Assembly (NCBI GenBank): GCA_034429715.1
Contig: DAOUFR010000072.1
Coordinates: 1-32,882, forward strand
Direction of reading: 5' to 3'
Source: CAIMUM01 sp034429715
GTDB taxonomy: Bacteria > Chloroflexota > Dehalococcoidia > GIF9 > UBA5629
DNA: 32,882 nucleotides
This document shows, in pieces, positions 1-8,256 of the stretch. The translations under genes were made by a program, and so were the position numbers. The stretch's first letter is position 1. Every line of letters begins with the position of its first letter. Below the pieces are notes generated by a model. That model made no database searches, was not told where the DNA came from, and was given only the letters and a program-made list of their open reading frames with translations.

Positions 1-597
1 CGCCTTAGCATAGGCAATAGCTTCTTTTATTGTTTCGTCTGCGGAAGGGCAAGCTTTACGTACGACCTGGAGATTCTCCAACTCGATTGCTGTGAAGCGC
101 TTGCCGGTGAGCTGGGCTTCTATTACCGTTTGCATGGGCAAGGCTTTTTTTATCAGAGCGTCCATATAAGGCATAAACGGTATTCTCAGATCCACTTCAG
201 GAAGGCAGAAAAATCCCCGGTCGGAGCGCATGAAAATAAAATCAAAACAGCAGGCGAGGACTGCGCCACCGGCGAATGCGTGACCTGTCAGAGCTGCCAC
301 TGTGAGCATGGGGTAAAGGGTCACGCGCCGAAAAAAGCGATCCTGCAGGTCAAAGAATTCCTCTATACTCGGATCCCGTTTTGGGATCCCCCACGCCAGC
401 CAATCCAGGTCTAAACCATTGCACCATATCTTCTCATCCGTTGCCTTCACAACAAGAGCGTTTGCCCGGGACTTATTCTCGATGTCATCAAGTGCTTTGA
501 GCATCGCTTTGAGAAAATTCAAGTTAAGTCTGTTCTCACCATTGTTCATCGCAAGCACAGCGATATTCTCATCTAAGGACCATTCGACTAATGCCAT
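1..597 (-). CDS. Enoyl-CoA hydratase/isomerase family protein, delta-isomerase-like (3' end cut by window edge)
   Basis: Crotonase-fold protein expected to hydrate or isomerise enoyl-CoA in the cytoplasm. The 199 visible residues carry the oxyanion-hole segment GHAFAGG (about 105-111) and an L-P-E motif with E134, at the position of the second catalytic glutamate of enoyl-CoA hydratase. The first glutamate position is V113, so a two-glutamate hydratase is unlikely. A single Glu and the M-R-S-D-R-G-F-F stretch recall plant-type delta3,delta2-enoyl-CoA isomerases (family knowledge from memory). The ATG at 597 follows a good AGGAGG ribosome site. It lies 73 bases downstream of the MFS gene on the same strand and probably shares its promoter. 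An isomerase would let unsaturated acyl-CoAs enter beta-oxidation. The C-terminus is outside the window. Confidence 0.8.
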   Translation of the reverse strand, partial: MALVEWSLDENIAVLAMNNGENRLNLNFLKAMLKALDDIENKSRANALVVKATDEKIWCNGLDLDWLAWGIPKRDPSIEEFFDLQDRFFRRVTLYPMLTVAALTGHAFAGGAVLACCFDFIFMRSDRGFFCLPEVDLRIPFMPYMDALIKKALPMQTVIEAQLTGKRFTAIELENLQVVRKACPSADETIKEAIAYAKA

Positions 598-670
598 GCG
601 GGACTCCTCCTGAATGATTATATAAATATCACCGACGTAAACATGTTCCTCAATATATCAATAATTGTTA

Positions 671-1951
671 TTACTCGGCAATTACTTTTTCATGCCTGAT
701 TTTGTCCATATCCACAACGTAATATCTTGAAGCCATGATGAAGCATACGGCGCCAAGCGCACCGCCCATACCTGCAATTTGCAGCGCTGTTCCGAGAGCT
801 GCCACATCCTGTCCTAAAGCATCGGAGATTGCGCCGACAAAGTAGGGGCTCCAACCACCGATACCATATAAACCCAGTATAATAGCTCCCCATGCGGTGC
901 CTTTTTGCGCTGCAGGAGCTACGTCCTGTATGATCGCCATTATACAGGGGACTGCCATCACGTAAAAGAAGCCATAAATGATAATCAGAGCCATTCCCAA
1001 TGGGCCTTTCAATTGTAATAATAGAGCCGCTATCAGGAAAATGGTAGCGAGAATATTAGTAATTACAGGGAGAAAAATTCTGCCTTTGGGATTTTTCTTA
1101 AACCACAAATCCGCCAAATATCCGCCTATAGGCGAAGCGATGATTGCGATCATGGCGATTGGGACAATTACAGCGTTGGCTGCCTGTACGTCCACCTGCC
1201 AGGCGCGCCCCACGTAAGCAGGCAACCAGAAAAGAACCGATTGATTCATTATATTAACCAGCCCATAGCCAAAAAATATCCAGACGATAGTAGGTATCCT
1301 TACAAGAGTGGTAACTGTTCCGATGAAGTTGACCTTTTTACCCGGCTGTATTTCCTGTACCGTCTTATAATCCTTCATAAAAAATGCCATGATACCAAGA
1401 ACAATGCCGGGGATGGCGAAGATGAAGAAGGGAGCCTGCCAGCCGAACTTTTTAGCAATTACTCCCCCCAACAGTGAACCCAGTGCGACTCCCAGCGCCA
1501 CTGTCATATTGAATATCCCCATAGCTATACCACGCGCTTTCTTCGAGTAAGCTGCGCCGATCATGGCTGCTCCACCCGGCGTAAATCCCGCTTCCCCCAC
1601 TCCAACAAATGTGCGGGGGATGAAAAGCGACCAGAAATTCCGGGCGAATCCTGTTAAAAGCGTGAATATACTCCACGCAATTGCCATAATACCAACCGCC
1701 TTACGCCTACTCCAGCGATCGATGAGATATGCAATAGGAAAGGTGAAAATTGCCGTACTTAGCAGGAACGACGTTCCCAGAACACCTACACTTCCATCAT
1801 TAAGCCCCAGATCAGCTTTCATAGGTTCCACAACCGCAGCCAGAACTTGCCTGTCCATGAAATTAACCGTAAGAAGAAGAGAACAGACAATAAGGATATA
1901 AAGTTTTCCCCCACTACCCGGTCTATACTCGTTTGTCTCGCTCGTCTCCAT
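671..1951 (-). CDS. MFS transporter, Spinster-like
   Basis: Inner-membrane permease of the major facilitator superfamily, about 426 residues with about 12 hydrophobic segments. The N-terminal signature M-D-R-Q-V-L-A-A-V-V-E-P-M-K and the motif-A-like D-R-W-S-R-R-K after TM2 match Spinster-type MFS proteins. The substrate is unknown; an organic acid fits the acyl-CoA genes around it. I chose the ATG at 1951 because an upstream in-frame ATG (1978) would read through the ribosome site AAGGAGG, which lies about 11 bases before 1951. The gene is transcribed away from the TetR gene and heads a two-gene unit with the isomerase-like gene. It is a close paralogue of the transporter at 17233-18531: 25 of 28 residues match across the TM1/loop signature. 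Confidence 0.88.
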   Translation of the reverse strand: METSETNEYRPGSGGKLYILIVCSLLLTVNFMDRQVLAAVVEPMKADLGLNDGSVGVLGTSFLLSTAIFTFPIAYLIDRWSRRKAVGIMAIAWSIFTLLTGFARNFWSLFIPRTFVGVGEAGFTPGGAAMIGAAYSKKARGIAMGIFNMTVALGVALGSLLGGVIAKKFGWQAPFFIFAIPGIVLGIMAFFMKDYKTVQEIQPGKKVNFIGTVTTLVRIPTIVWIFFGYGLVNIMNQSVLFWLPAYVGRAWQVDVQAANAVIVPIAMIAIIASPIGGYLADLWFKKNPKGRIFLPVITNILATIFLIAALLLQLKGPLGMALIIIYGFFYVMAVPCIMAIIQDVAPAAQKGTAWGAIILGLYGIGGWSPYFVGAISDALGQDVAALGTALQIAGMGGALGAVCFIMASRYYVVDMDKIRHEKVIAE

Positions 1952-2003
1952 TGCCTCAGCTACCTCCTTGAAATACACGTTTCTGTCTTTAGTTAATGAA
2001 TAA

Positions 2004-2021
2004 TGAATGAATGCTCACTCA
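2004..2021. promoter_or_regulatory. FadR-type operator 1 (upstream of MFS)
   Basis: TGAATGAATGCTCACTCA is an imperfect 7-4-7 palindrome. It matches the Bacillus FadR box pattern TGAATGA-N4-TCATTCA at 13 of 14 arm positions. It sits immediately downstream of the minus-strand -10 box, where a bound repressor would block transcription of the MFS-isomerase unit. The likely ligand-sensing repressor is the TetR protein encoded at 2175. Binding is inferred. Confidence 0.7.
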
Positions 2022-2049
2022 TTATAAACGAGCATAAAAATTAAGTCAA
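2021..2049 (-). promoter_or_regulatory. Sigma70 promoter for MFS and isomerase genes
   Basis: On the minus strand, TTGACT (2049-2044), a 17-base spacer and TATAAT (2026-2021). Only one base deviates from consensus. Operator 1 abuts the -10 box. Confidence 0.75.
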
Positions 2050-2087
2050 CTAATCGTCTATTACCACAGACTTTTATATTCAGGGTA

Positions 2088-2116
2088 TTGACAAAAGTAA
2101 TATGTGGTGATAGAAT
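2088..2116 (+). promoter_or_regulatory. Sigma70 promoter for the TetR gene
   Basis: Perfect -35 TTGACA (2088-2093), a 17-base spacer and TAGAAT (2111-2116). The last base of the -10 box is the first base of operator 2, so the regulator probably represses itself. Readthrough may also feed the catabolic genes from 3022 onward, since no strong separate promoter was seen at 2844-3021. Confidence 0.75.
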
Positions 2117-2133
2117 GAGTGAGTAATCATTCA
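2116..2133. promoter_or_regulatory. FadR-type operator 2 (upstream of TetR gene)
   Basis: TGAGTGAGTAATCATTCA matches TGAATGA-N4-TCATTCA at 13 of 14 arm positions. Here the right arm is perfect, the reverse of operator 1. It covers the probable transcription start of the TetR gene. Two sites of the same type, one on each divergent promoter, make chance unlikely. Confidence 0.72.
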
Positions 2134-2174
2134 TTTTTCAAAGTGATTATCTTGGTTAAGGAGGGCTCTACTGT

Positions 2175-2843
2175 ATGGCGGACAAAATGAGGGCTTACAG
2201 CAATAACTCAAAATTAGTCGAGGTTCGAAGAAAGCACATAGCCATGTGTGCGGCCCGATTATTTGCCAAGAAGAGCTATGATCGCACAAATGTGCAGGAA
2301 ATAGCCGATGCGTGTGGAATGGCAGTGGGTGCCCTATACCGCTATATCGGGAAAAAGGATGACATCCTTGATCTGGTGCTTGATTACGGATCATCTCCTT
2401 TCCATAAATTGTGCGACGAGTTGGACGCTACCCTGGATGCCATCACTCCGGATAAAGCCCTCCGGATGGCTATCGAGAAGTACTACTGCATGATCGATGA
2501 GCTTCAGGACGTGATTCGCATGGGTTACCAAGAAATCAGGTTGCTTAGTCCGAATATAAGACAGGTGATGCTTGATGGAGACATACGTTTCGTAAACATA
2601 TTTGAGAAGGCACTGAACAGGGGCCGTGAAGCAGGTGTTTTCAGAACTCCTAATACTCATTATCTGGCACACAGTATTGTAGTGCTGGGCGCAATGTGGG
2701 CAATCAGAAAATGGTATCTGGGTAAACGTTACACATTGGACGAGTATATCAATATGACAATTGAGTTAGTCCTCAATGCTACTACCGGCGACAACGGCCA
2801 ACGGACTGAACTCTATAGTTATAGCCGTTTTCCATTTGAGTGA
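2175..2843 (+). CDS. TetR/AcrR family transcriptional regulator, FadR-like
   Basis: DNA-binding repressor of 222 residues. The N-terminal helix-turn-helix is at about residues 25-65, with the TetR signature V-Q-E-I-A-D-A-C-G-M-A-V-G-A-L-Y-R-Y-I-G-K-K (40-61). The rest is an all-alpha ligand-binding domain of normal length. ATG 2175 follows AAGGAGG with a 10-base spacing. The gene is divergent from the MFS transporter and upstream of a beta-oxidation-like cluster. Both divergent promoters carry boxes resembling those of Bacillus FadR, a TetR protein released by long-chain acyl-CoA. An acyl-CoA or related CoA thioester is therefore the probable inducer, though the ligand cannot be read from sequence. 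The TetR assignment is secure; the FadR-like role is inferred from the operators. Confidence 0.9.
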   Translation: MADKMRAYSNNSKLVEVRRKHIAMCAARLFAKKSYDRTNVQEIADACGMAVGALYRYIGKKDDILDLVLDYGSSPFHKLCDELDATLDAITPDKALRMAIEKYYCMIDELQDVIRMGYQEIRLLSPNIRQVMLDGDIRFVNIFEKALNRGREAGVFRTPNTHYLAHSIVVLGAMWAIRKWYLGKRYTLDEYINMTIELVLNATTGDNGQRTELYSYSRFPFE

Positions 2844-3021
2844 AGGATTGGCGTAGATACCGGAAGATTCCGACTGCTGCTTGCCACACCATCAAGAAGG
2901 GTCATAGGAGCAGTAAATTGGGGGGATGATATGTAACTGATTTCGATCATTATTACACGTATTGTGACACCATTTTCTTACCGCGGAGCAAAGCCGATAT
3001 TGATATCAACGAGAGGAATAA

Positions 3022-4461
3022 ATGAAAAGCTACAAGATGTGGATCAACGGGCAGTGGGTTGATGCCGAATCAGGCAAAACCTATACCATTGTGAATCCAA
3101 CAACGGAAGAAACTATAGCACGTGTACCTTTGGGCGACAAAACCGATGTAGATAAGGCGGTGAATGCTGCCAGGAAAGCTTTCCCTCTATGGGCAAAGAA
3201 AAGCCAGGCAGATCGATCTAAAATCGCCAGCAAAATTGCTGCTGCAATCATGGAGCATCTCCAGGAATTAGTGGAATTAGAGATTCTCGAACATGGCACG
3301 CCCAGAAGTTATGCTCATCTGGTTGTTTCTGCAGCAGCAAATTATTTCGATTGGGCAGCCTATGCAGCCAAATCTTTAACAGGCGAAGTTCTGCCTGTGG
3401 ATCCAGGTAAAAAAGTATATCTTCAGCGTGAACCGGTAGGCGTTAATGCCCTCATTACCCCATGGAACCTCCCGCTAGCGGTAGCTGCCACGAAATTAAG
3501 CCAGGCATTGACAGTGGGTAATGCCTGCATTATTAAGCCGCCAAGCGTCAATTCCATCGAGGTTCTTAAACTTGCAGAGATACTTGAGAAACTTGAATTA
3601 CCCCCGGGAGTTGTTAATGTAGTTACGGGGCCCGGCAGCGTGGTAGGTGAAGCGCTTGCTTCTCATCCCGGTGTGGACCTTGTGGGATTTACCGGAAGCA
3701 GTGAGACGGGGAAAAGAATAATGTCTTTAGCCAGTTCCACAGTCAAAAGAGTTCAGCTGGAACTCGGTGGTAAAAACCCGATTATTGTTATGCCTGATGT
3801 TAAAGTTAGCACGGTAGTACTGAGGATGGTAATGACGCAATTTTTCAATGCCGGTCAAATATGCGCTTCGCCGGGCAGATACTACGTTCATGAAAAAATT
3901 CACGATGAATTTGTGAATACGTTTGCTGAACTTACTAAAAGTATTATTGTCGGTGATCCGAACGATAACAATACGCAACTTGGCCCAGTAGTCAGCAGAG
4001 AACACAGGGATTCAATAGAAAAATATATTAAATCTGGTATAGAAGAAGGAGCCAAGCTTGTCCTTGGAGGCAAAAGGCCCACTAATGCTCCATTGAATAA
4101 AGGTTTTTTTGTAATGCCTACAATTTTTTCTAACGTCAAACAAAACATGATTATTGGGAGAGAGGAAATATTTGGGCCGGTAGTATGCATTATGGAGAAA
4201 TTTTCCTCTGAGGATGAAGTACTGGAATTGGCCAATGACAGCATTTACGGCCTATGCGCCACTATCTGGTCCGGCGATACGGCTAAGGCTATGAAGTTCG
4301 CTGACAAGCTGTCTTCAGGATCCGTTTGGATAAATACCGAGGGCTTACTGAAACCGGAAATGCCCTGGGGCGGTTATAAGGAGAGTGGCATAGGAAAGGA
4401 TGGCTCCAGATTCGGCCTGGAGGAATACACTCGAATTAAAGCGATCACTGTTCGACTGTAG
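3022..4461 (+). CDS. NAD(P)-dependent aldehyde dehydrogenase
   Basis: Oxidises an aldehyde to its carboxylic acid in the cytoplasm. The 479 residues match normal ALDH length. Visible active-site parts are the P-W-N-L-P motif, the cofactor-binding lysine K172 (I-I-K-P), the general base E247 in L-E-L-G-G-K, and the nucleophile C281 in G-Q-I-C-A-S. The catalytic cysteine context indicates a hydrolytic ALDH rather than a CoA-acylating type, but that is not certain. The start has a GAGAGG ribosome site. It is the first catabolic gene after the TetR regulator (178 bases) and 151 bases before an acyl-CoA dehydrogenase. Producing a free acid would feed the acyl-CoA synthetases downstream. The substrate is unknown. 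Confidence 0.92.
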   Translation: MKSYKMWINGQWVDAESGKTYTIVNPTTEETIARVPLGDKTDVDKAVNAARKAFPLWAKKSQADRSKIASKIAAAIMEHLQELVELEILEHGTPRSYAHLVVSAAANYFDWAAYAAKSLTGEVLPVDPGKKVYLQREPVGVNALITPWNLPLAVAATKLSQALTVGNACIIKPPSVNSIEVLKLAEILEKLELPPGVVNVVTGPGSVVGEALASHPGVDLVGFTGSSETGKRIMSLASSTVKRVQLELGGKNPIIVMPDVKVSTVVLRMVMTQFFNAGQICASPGRYYVHEKIHDEFVNTFAELTKSIIVGDPNDNNTQLGPVVSREHRDSIEKYIKSGIEEGAKLVLGGKRPTNAPLNKGFFVMPTIFSNVKQNMIIGREEIFGPVVCIMEKFSSEDEVLELANDSIYGLCATIWSGDTAKAMKFADKLSSGSVWINTEGLLKPEMPWGGYKESGIGKDGSRFGLEEYTRIKAITVRL

Positions 4462-4612
4462 ACAGGTAAGTATCAAACCGCAGCACATGGGCAAAGAGTG
4501 CGCATCTCCTATCCAATTCTGCTTATTCAATGCCTATGTTTACACCTTTACGCTGTCGTACAGGTTATATCACGGAATCTGCAATAAAAGTATTTATTAG
4601 GAGAAAAGAAAT

Positions 4613-5773
4613 ATGGATTTTCAGTTAACTGAAGAGCAAATAATGCTAAAAAAGATGGTACACGATGTAGCTGAAAAAGAGTTTCGCCCGAAAGTGGCCG
4701 AATGGGACCTTAAAGCAGAACACATGCCCAAGGAAGATATTAAAAAGCTGGTCGAACTGGGACTCATAGGATTACCAATACCTGTTAAGTACGGTGGACA
4801 GGGGCGAACGGCTTTTGAGGCTTTATTGGCTATCGAGGAACTGGCACGCGTGGCAGTGACCGCTGCCGGACCCGTCTTCGAATCCAGTGTTGGACCTGTA
4901 AGAGTAATAGAACAGTTCGGTACCGATGAGCAGAAACTGAAATATATTCCCTCTGTATGCCGTGGTGAAACCTGGATCGCAGTCGGCATGACCGAACCTG
5001 AGGCCGGCTCAGCACTGACTGACCTGTCTACTAAAGCAGTACTGGCCGGGGACCACTACGTCGTTAATGGTATGAAGCGCTTCATCAGCGGCGGTGGCGA
5101 GGCCGACGCTTATTTAATATATGTGAGACTGAGCGAACAAAAAGGATATAAAGGCATCGGTGGGTTATTGATTGAAAAGGGTGCTAAAGGCTTTTCCTTT
5201 GGAAAGCAGGAGCAGTTCATGGGCTTGCGCGGTATGCCCAGTTGCGACCTGATCTTCGATGATTGTCATGTTCCTGCAGATAATCTAGTTATCAGGGAAG
5301 GCGAATTCAGAAAACTTATGACTGCATTTGACCTTGAGCGCTGTGGAAACGCAACGATGTGTCTCGGGGTAGCGCAAGGTGCACTTGAGGAAGCTTTAAG
5401 CTACTCGCAGCAGAGGAAACAATGGGGCAAAGAGATATGCGAATTCCAAGCAGTTCAGTTCATGTTGGCTGATATGGCACTGAAAGTCGAGGCGTCACGT
5501 CTCCTTATATACAGAGCTGCCTCTAATGCCTCCACCGGCTTACCCATTCCACTTGAAGCTAATATGGCTAAGTGTTTCGCGAATCAAATGGCAAGGGAAG
5601 TTACCGGGCTGGCTTTGCAAATTCATGGCGGCTATGGCTACTCCAAAGGCTATCCCGTAGAACGCATGATGCGCGATGCCTGGGGATGGGGATTTGCCGG
5701 CGGCACTATTGAGATTCAAAAGATTACCATGGCCTCCCTGCTTTTGCGCCGCAGATTTGATCAAAGAAAATGA
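4613..5773 (+). CDS. Acyl-CoA dehydrogenase
   Basis: FAD flavoenzyme of 386 residues, expected to introduce a 2,3-double bond into an acyl-CoA and pass electrons to ETF. It shows the usual ACAD order: helical N-domain starting M-D-F, middle beta domain with M-T-E-P-E-A-G-S (about 126-133), and C-terminal helical domain with R-K-Q-W-G and Q-I-H-G-G-Y-G-Y. The medium-chain-type catalytic Glu position (Y-E-G-T in MCAD) is G363 here (A-G-G-T). A glutamate is present at E242 in F-D-L-E-R, the place used by isovaleryl-CoA and long-chain dehydrogenases, so E242 is the probable base. The ribosome site is AGGAG. Unlike the other ACADs in the window it has no adjacent partner subunit and is likely a homotetramer. 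The substrate is unknown, perhaps branched. Confidence 0.9.
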   Translation: MDFQLTEEQIMLKKMVHDVAEKEFRPKVAEWDLKAEHMPKEDIKKLVELGLIGLPIPVKYGGQGRTAFEALLAIEELARVAVTAAGPVFESSVGPVRVIEQFGTDEQKLKYIPSVCRGETWIAVGMTEPEAGSALTDLSTKAVLAGDHYVVNGMKRFISGGGEADAYLIYVRLSEQKGYKGIGGLLIEKGAKGFSFGKQEQFMGLRGMPSCDLIFDDCHVPADNLVIREGEFRKLMTAFDLERCGNATMCLGVAQGALEEALSYSQQRKQWGKEICEFQAVQFMLADMALKVEASRLLIYRAASNASTGLPIPLEANMAKCFANQMAREVTGLALQIHGGYGYSKGYPVERMMRDAWGWGFAGGTIEIQKITMASLLLRRRFDQRK

Positions 5774-5837
5774 ACAACCTTCTACTGTGGAAACATCTGA
5801 AAATGTATCGGTATTAAATTAGATTTGGAGGGATTCT

Positions 5838-6590
5838 ATGAGATTCAAGGATAAAGTGGCTATAGTAACCGGCTCGGGAAGAGGAATAGGGAAAGCTATT
5901 GCCTTAAGATTGGCCGAGGAGGGGGCAAAGGTCGTTGTCATCGATAAAAATCTGGACACAGCGAAGAGTACAACCGATGTGATTAACAAGAATAATGGTC
6001 GGGCAATAACAATAGTGGCAGATGTCACCAGAAATGAGGAGGCCCAGCGTATCGCCCGAATGACAATTGAACAATTCGGTACAGTCGATATATTGGTCAA
6101 TAATGTCGGCTGGTTTACCGTCGAACCTTACATGGAGGCTCAGGAGGTTCTGTGGGACAAAATCATAGATATCAATCTGAAAAGCACGATCCTCTGTTGT
6201 CGCCCTGTACTTGAGGAGATGATTAAAAAACGTTATGGGAAAATCGTTAATATAAGCTCCGGATCAGGAAGAGCCGGGACCGGCTACCAAACCACATATT
6301 CGGCCGCAAAAGCAGGAGTAATCGGATTTACGAAGGCTTTAGCGAGAGAAATGGCTCGTCATAAAATAAACGTTAATTGCATCTGCCCGGGTGTAATTGG
6401 TACCGAGCTGTCAGCTGAAGTTGGAACCGATCTTCCCAAAATAAAAGAGGCCCTGACAAGGGGTATACCTTGGAAAGAATATGGTAAGCCTGAGGATGTT
6501 GCCGCCGCGGTCTGCTTCTTGGCCTCTGATGATTCACGCTACATCACAGGACAAACCCTCAGCGTGGATGGCGGGCTGACTATGCATTGA
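5838..6590 (+). CDS. Short-chain dehydrogenase/reductase (FabG-like)
   Basis: NAD(P)-dependent oxidoreductase of 250 residues, the classical SDR length. Visible are the cofactor motif T-G-S-G-R-G-I-G (11-18), the N-N-V-G structural motif, a serine in N-I-S-S-G-S (about 140) and the catalytic pair Y154 and K158 (Y-S-A-A-K). D36 at the end of beta-strand 2 (V-I-D-K) suggests NAD preference. It lies 64 bases after an acyl-CoA dehydrogenase and 7 bases before an acyl-CoA synthetase, with an in-frame ATG behind GGAGG. In this context a 3-hydroxyacyl-CoA dehydrogenase or alcohol dehydrogenase role is more likely than fatty-acid synthesis. The substrate is not determined. Confidence 0.9.
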   Translation: MRFKDKVAIVTGSGRGIGKAIALRLAEEGAKVVVIDKNLDTAKSTTDVINKNNGRAITIVADVTRNEEAQRIARMTIEQFGTVDILVNNVGWFTVEPYMEAQEVLWDKIIDINLKSTILCCRPVLEEMIKKRYGKIVNISSGSGRAGTGYQTTYSAAKAGVIGFTKALAREMARHKINVNCICPGVIGTELSAEVGTDLPKIKEALTRGIPWKEYGKPEDVAAAVCFLASDDSRYITGQTLSVDGGLTMH

Positions 6591-6597
6591 TTTATAA

Positions 6598-8256
6598 ATG
6601 ACTGTCCGGTTATTCATAGCGCACTGGAAAGAGCTCGATCTGAAGGATTTTACAGTGGAATCAAAATACAAATTTGTAGACAAGAAAATAGGCGGCGCCG
6701 CAATAAAGGTGTATGCCGGCCGGCCTCAGACCGTCTACGAAATGTACCGGAATACCGCCGCAAGATACCCCCAACGTGAAGCGATAAAATTCGCTGACAT
6801 CTGTTTAACGTATAACGACCTGGGAAAGAGGGTTGATGCCCTGGCATCCATCCTCAAAGAAGAGCATTGTGTAAACAAAGGGGATCGAGTAGCTGTATTT
6901 TTAAAGAACGACCATAATTTCCCGCCGGTATTTCTGGCCACCTCCAAAGTAGGAGCCATATCGGTAATACTCAATACAAGGCTGACAAAGCCAGAGTTGG
7001 AATACCAATTAAAACTTACTGCGCCGACCCTTGCTGTTGTGGATGACGAAATATGGGATAAAGGTCTGGACACCCTGTCGAAGAACAAAATAGTAAAAAG
7101 CTCCCTGAACCTGATTTGGGATAGATCTGGTTCTTGTCCGCCTGTCGACTGCGATGAAGAAGATGTCCACACCATACTCTTCACTTCGGGGACAACAGGT
7201 AAACCGAAAGGCGTTAGAATCCTCCATCGAAATTTTATCCGAAGCGCCATAACATTTGAACAATATATGAAGATTCTGGTTGGAACATACCCTGAGAATG
7301 GCGGTAAAACGCTTATTGCCGCTCCCTTATTCCATGTTATGGCCCTTCAAACGCAATTGATCGGGATAATCAACATGGGAGGTACCGCGATATTACTCAG
7401 CCAGCTCAGTGTGATTGACTTTTTAAAAACTATTGAAAAGGAAAGGGTCGATTTCCTTGCCGGTTCACCGGCGATATATAGGATTCTGTTGAGTTCGGAA
7501 CATATACAACAGTACGACCTCAGCTCGGTCAAAGTTGCCGGATTCGGTGCAGCACCCATGTCTCCGGATTTGATGATTGAAATGCAGAAAGTTTTTCCAA
7601 ATGCCAGATTCTATAATGGCTTTGGCCTGACGGAAGCATCGGCGTCCCTCGCCGCCATTGACCGGGAATGCATTGAAAAGCCTGCCTCAATCGGCAGGCC
7701 CACACTTGGTTGCGAAGTGAAAATCGTTGATGACGATATGAAAGAAGTGCCTGAGGGTTTTATAGGTGAAATAGCTGTAAAAGGAGCGAGTGTAACCGGC
7801 GGCTATTACAACAATCCTGAAGCAACCGGTAAGGCTTTTATCAATGGATGGTTTTTAACCGGTGACCTCGGTAAGGTTGACGGGGATGGGTTCTATTATG
7901 TTGTAAGCAGGAAGAAAGACATGATCAACAGAGGTGGCGAGAATGTCTATCCTGTCGAAGTTGAAAATACCATATGCATGCACCCGAAGGTCTTCGAAGT
8001 TGCAGTATATGGAGTTCCCGATCGAATAATGGGTGAAAAAGTGGCGGCATCCATAATCGCCGTCCCCGGCACGCCCATAACCTCAGAGGAAATAAAGGAG
8101 TTTTGTATCGATAAGCTTGCCCGATACAAAATCCCCGAATACATAGTGTTTGCGTCGGCATTGCCAAAGAATCCAGGTGGCAAAGTTGTCAAGGAACAAC
8201 TGAGATCGGAATTAGTATCAAAATTGAAAAGTAAAAATGATATGGAATGCTATTAA
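6598..8256 (+). CDS. AMP-dependent acyl-CoA synthetase/ligase
   Basis: ANL-superfamily enzyme that activates a carboxylic acid with ATP to acyl-AMP and then acyl-CoA. Core motifs in order: T-S-G-T-T-G-K-P-K-G (about 196-205), Y-N-G-F-G-L-T-E-A-S, the hinge region F-L-T-G-D-L-G and S-R-K-K-D, the G-G-E-N-V-Y-P-V-E-V-E motif, and the C-terminal catalytic lysine K529 in P-G-G-K-V. Length is 552 residues from ATG 6598, which lacks a ribosome site and may be translated by coupling to the SDR stop 7 bases upstream. GTG 6655 has AAGGA at good distance and would give 533 residues, an equally plausible start. The gene sits mid-operon. The acid it activates is unknown. Confidence 0.9.
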   Translation: MTVRLFIAHWKELDLKDFTVESKYKFVDKKIGGAAIKVYAGRPQTVYEMYRNTAARYPQREAIKFADICLTYNDLGKRVDALASILKEEHCVNKGDRVAVFLKNDHNFPPVFLATSKVGAISVILNTRLTKPELEYQLKLTAPTLAVVDDEIWDKGLDTLSKNKIVKSSLNLIWDRSGSCPPVDCDEEDVHTILFTSGTTGKPKGVRILHRNFIRSAITFEQYMKILVGTYPENGGKTLIAAPLFHVMALQTQLIGIINMGGTAILLSQLSVIDFLKTIEKERVDFLAGSPAIYRILLSSEHIQQYDLSSVKVAGFGAAPMSPDLMIEMQKVFPNARFYNGFGLTEASASLAAIDRECIEKPASIGRPTLGCEVKIVDDDMKEVPEGFIGEIAVKGASVTGGYYNNPEATGKAFINGWFLTGDLGKVDGDGFYYVVSRKKDMINRGGENVYPVEVENTICMHPKVFEVAVYGVPDRIMGEKVAASIIAVPGTPITSEEIKEFCIDKLARYKIPEYIVFASALPKNPGGKVVKEQLRSELVSKLKSKNDMECY

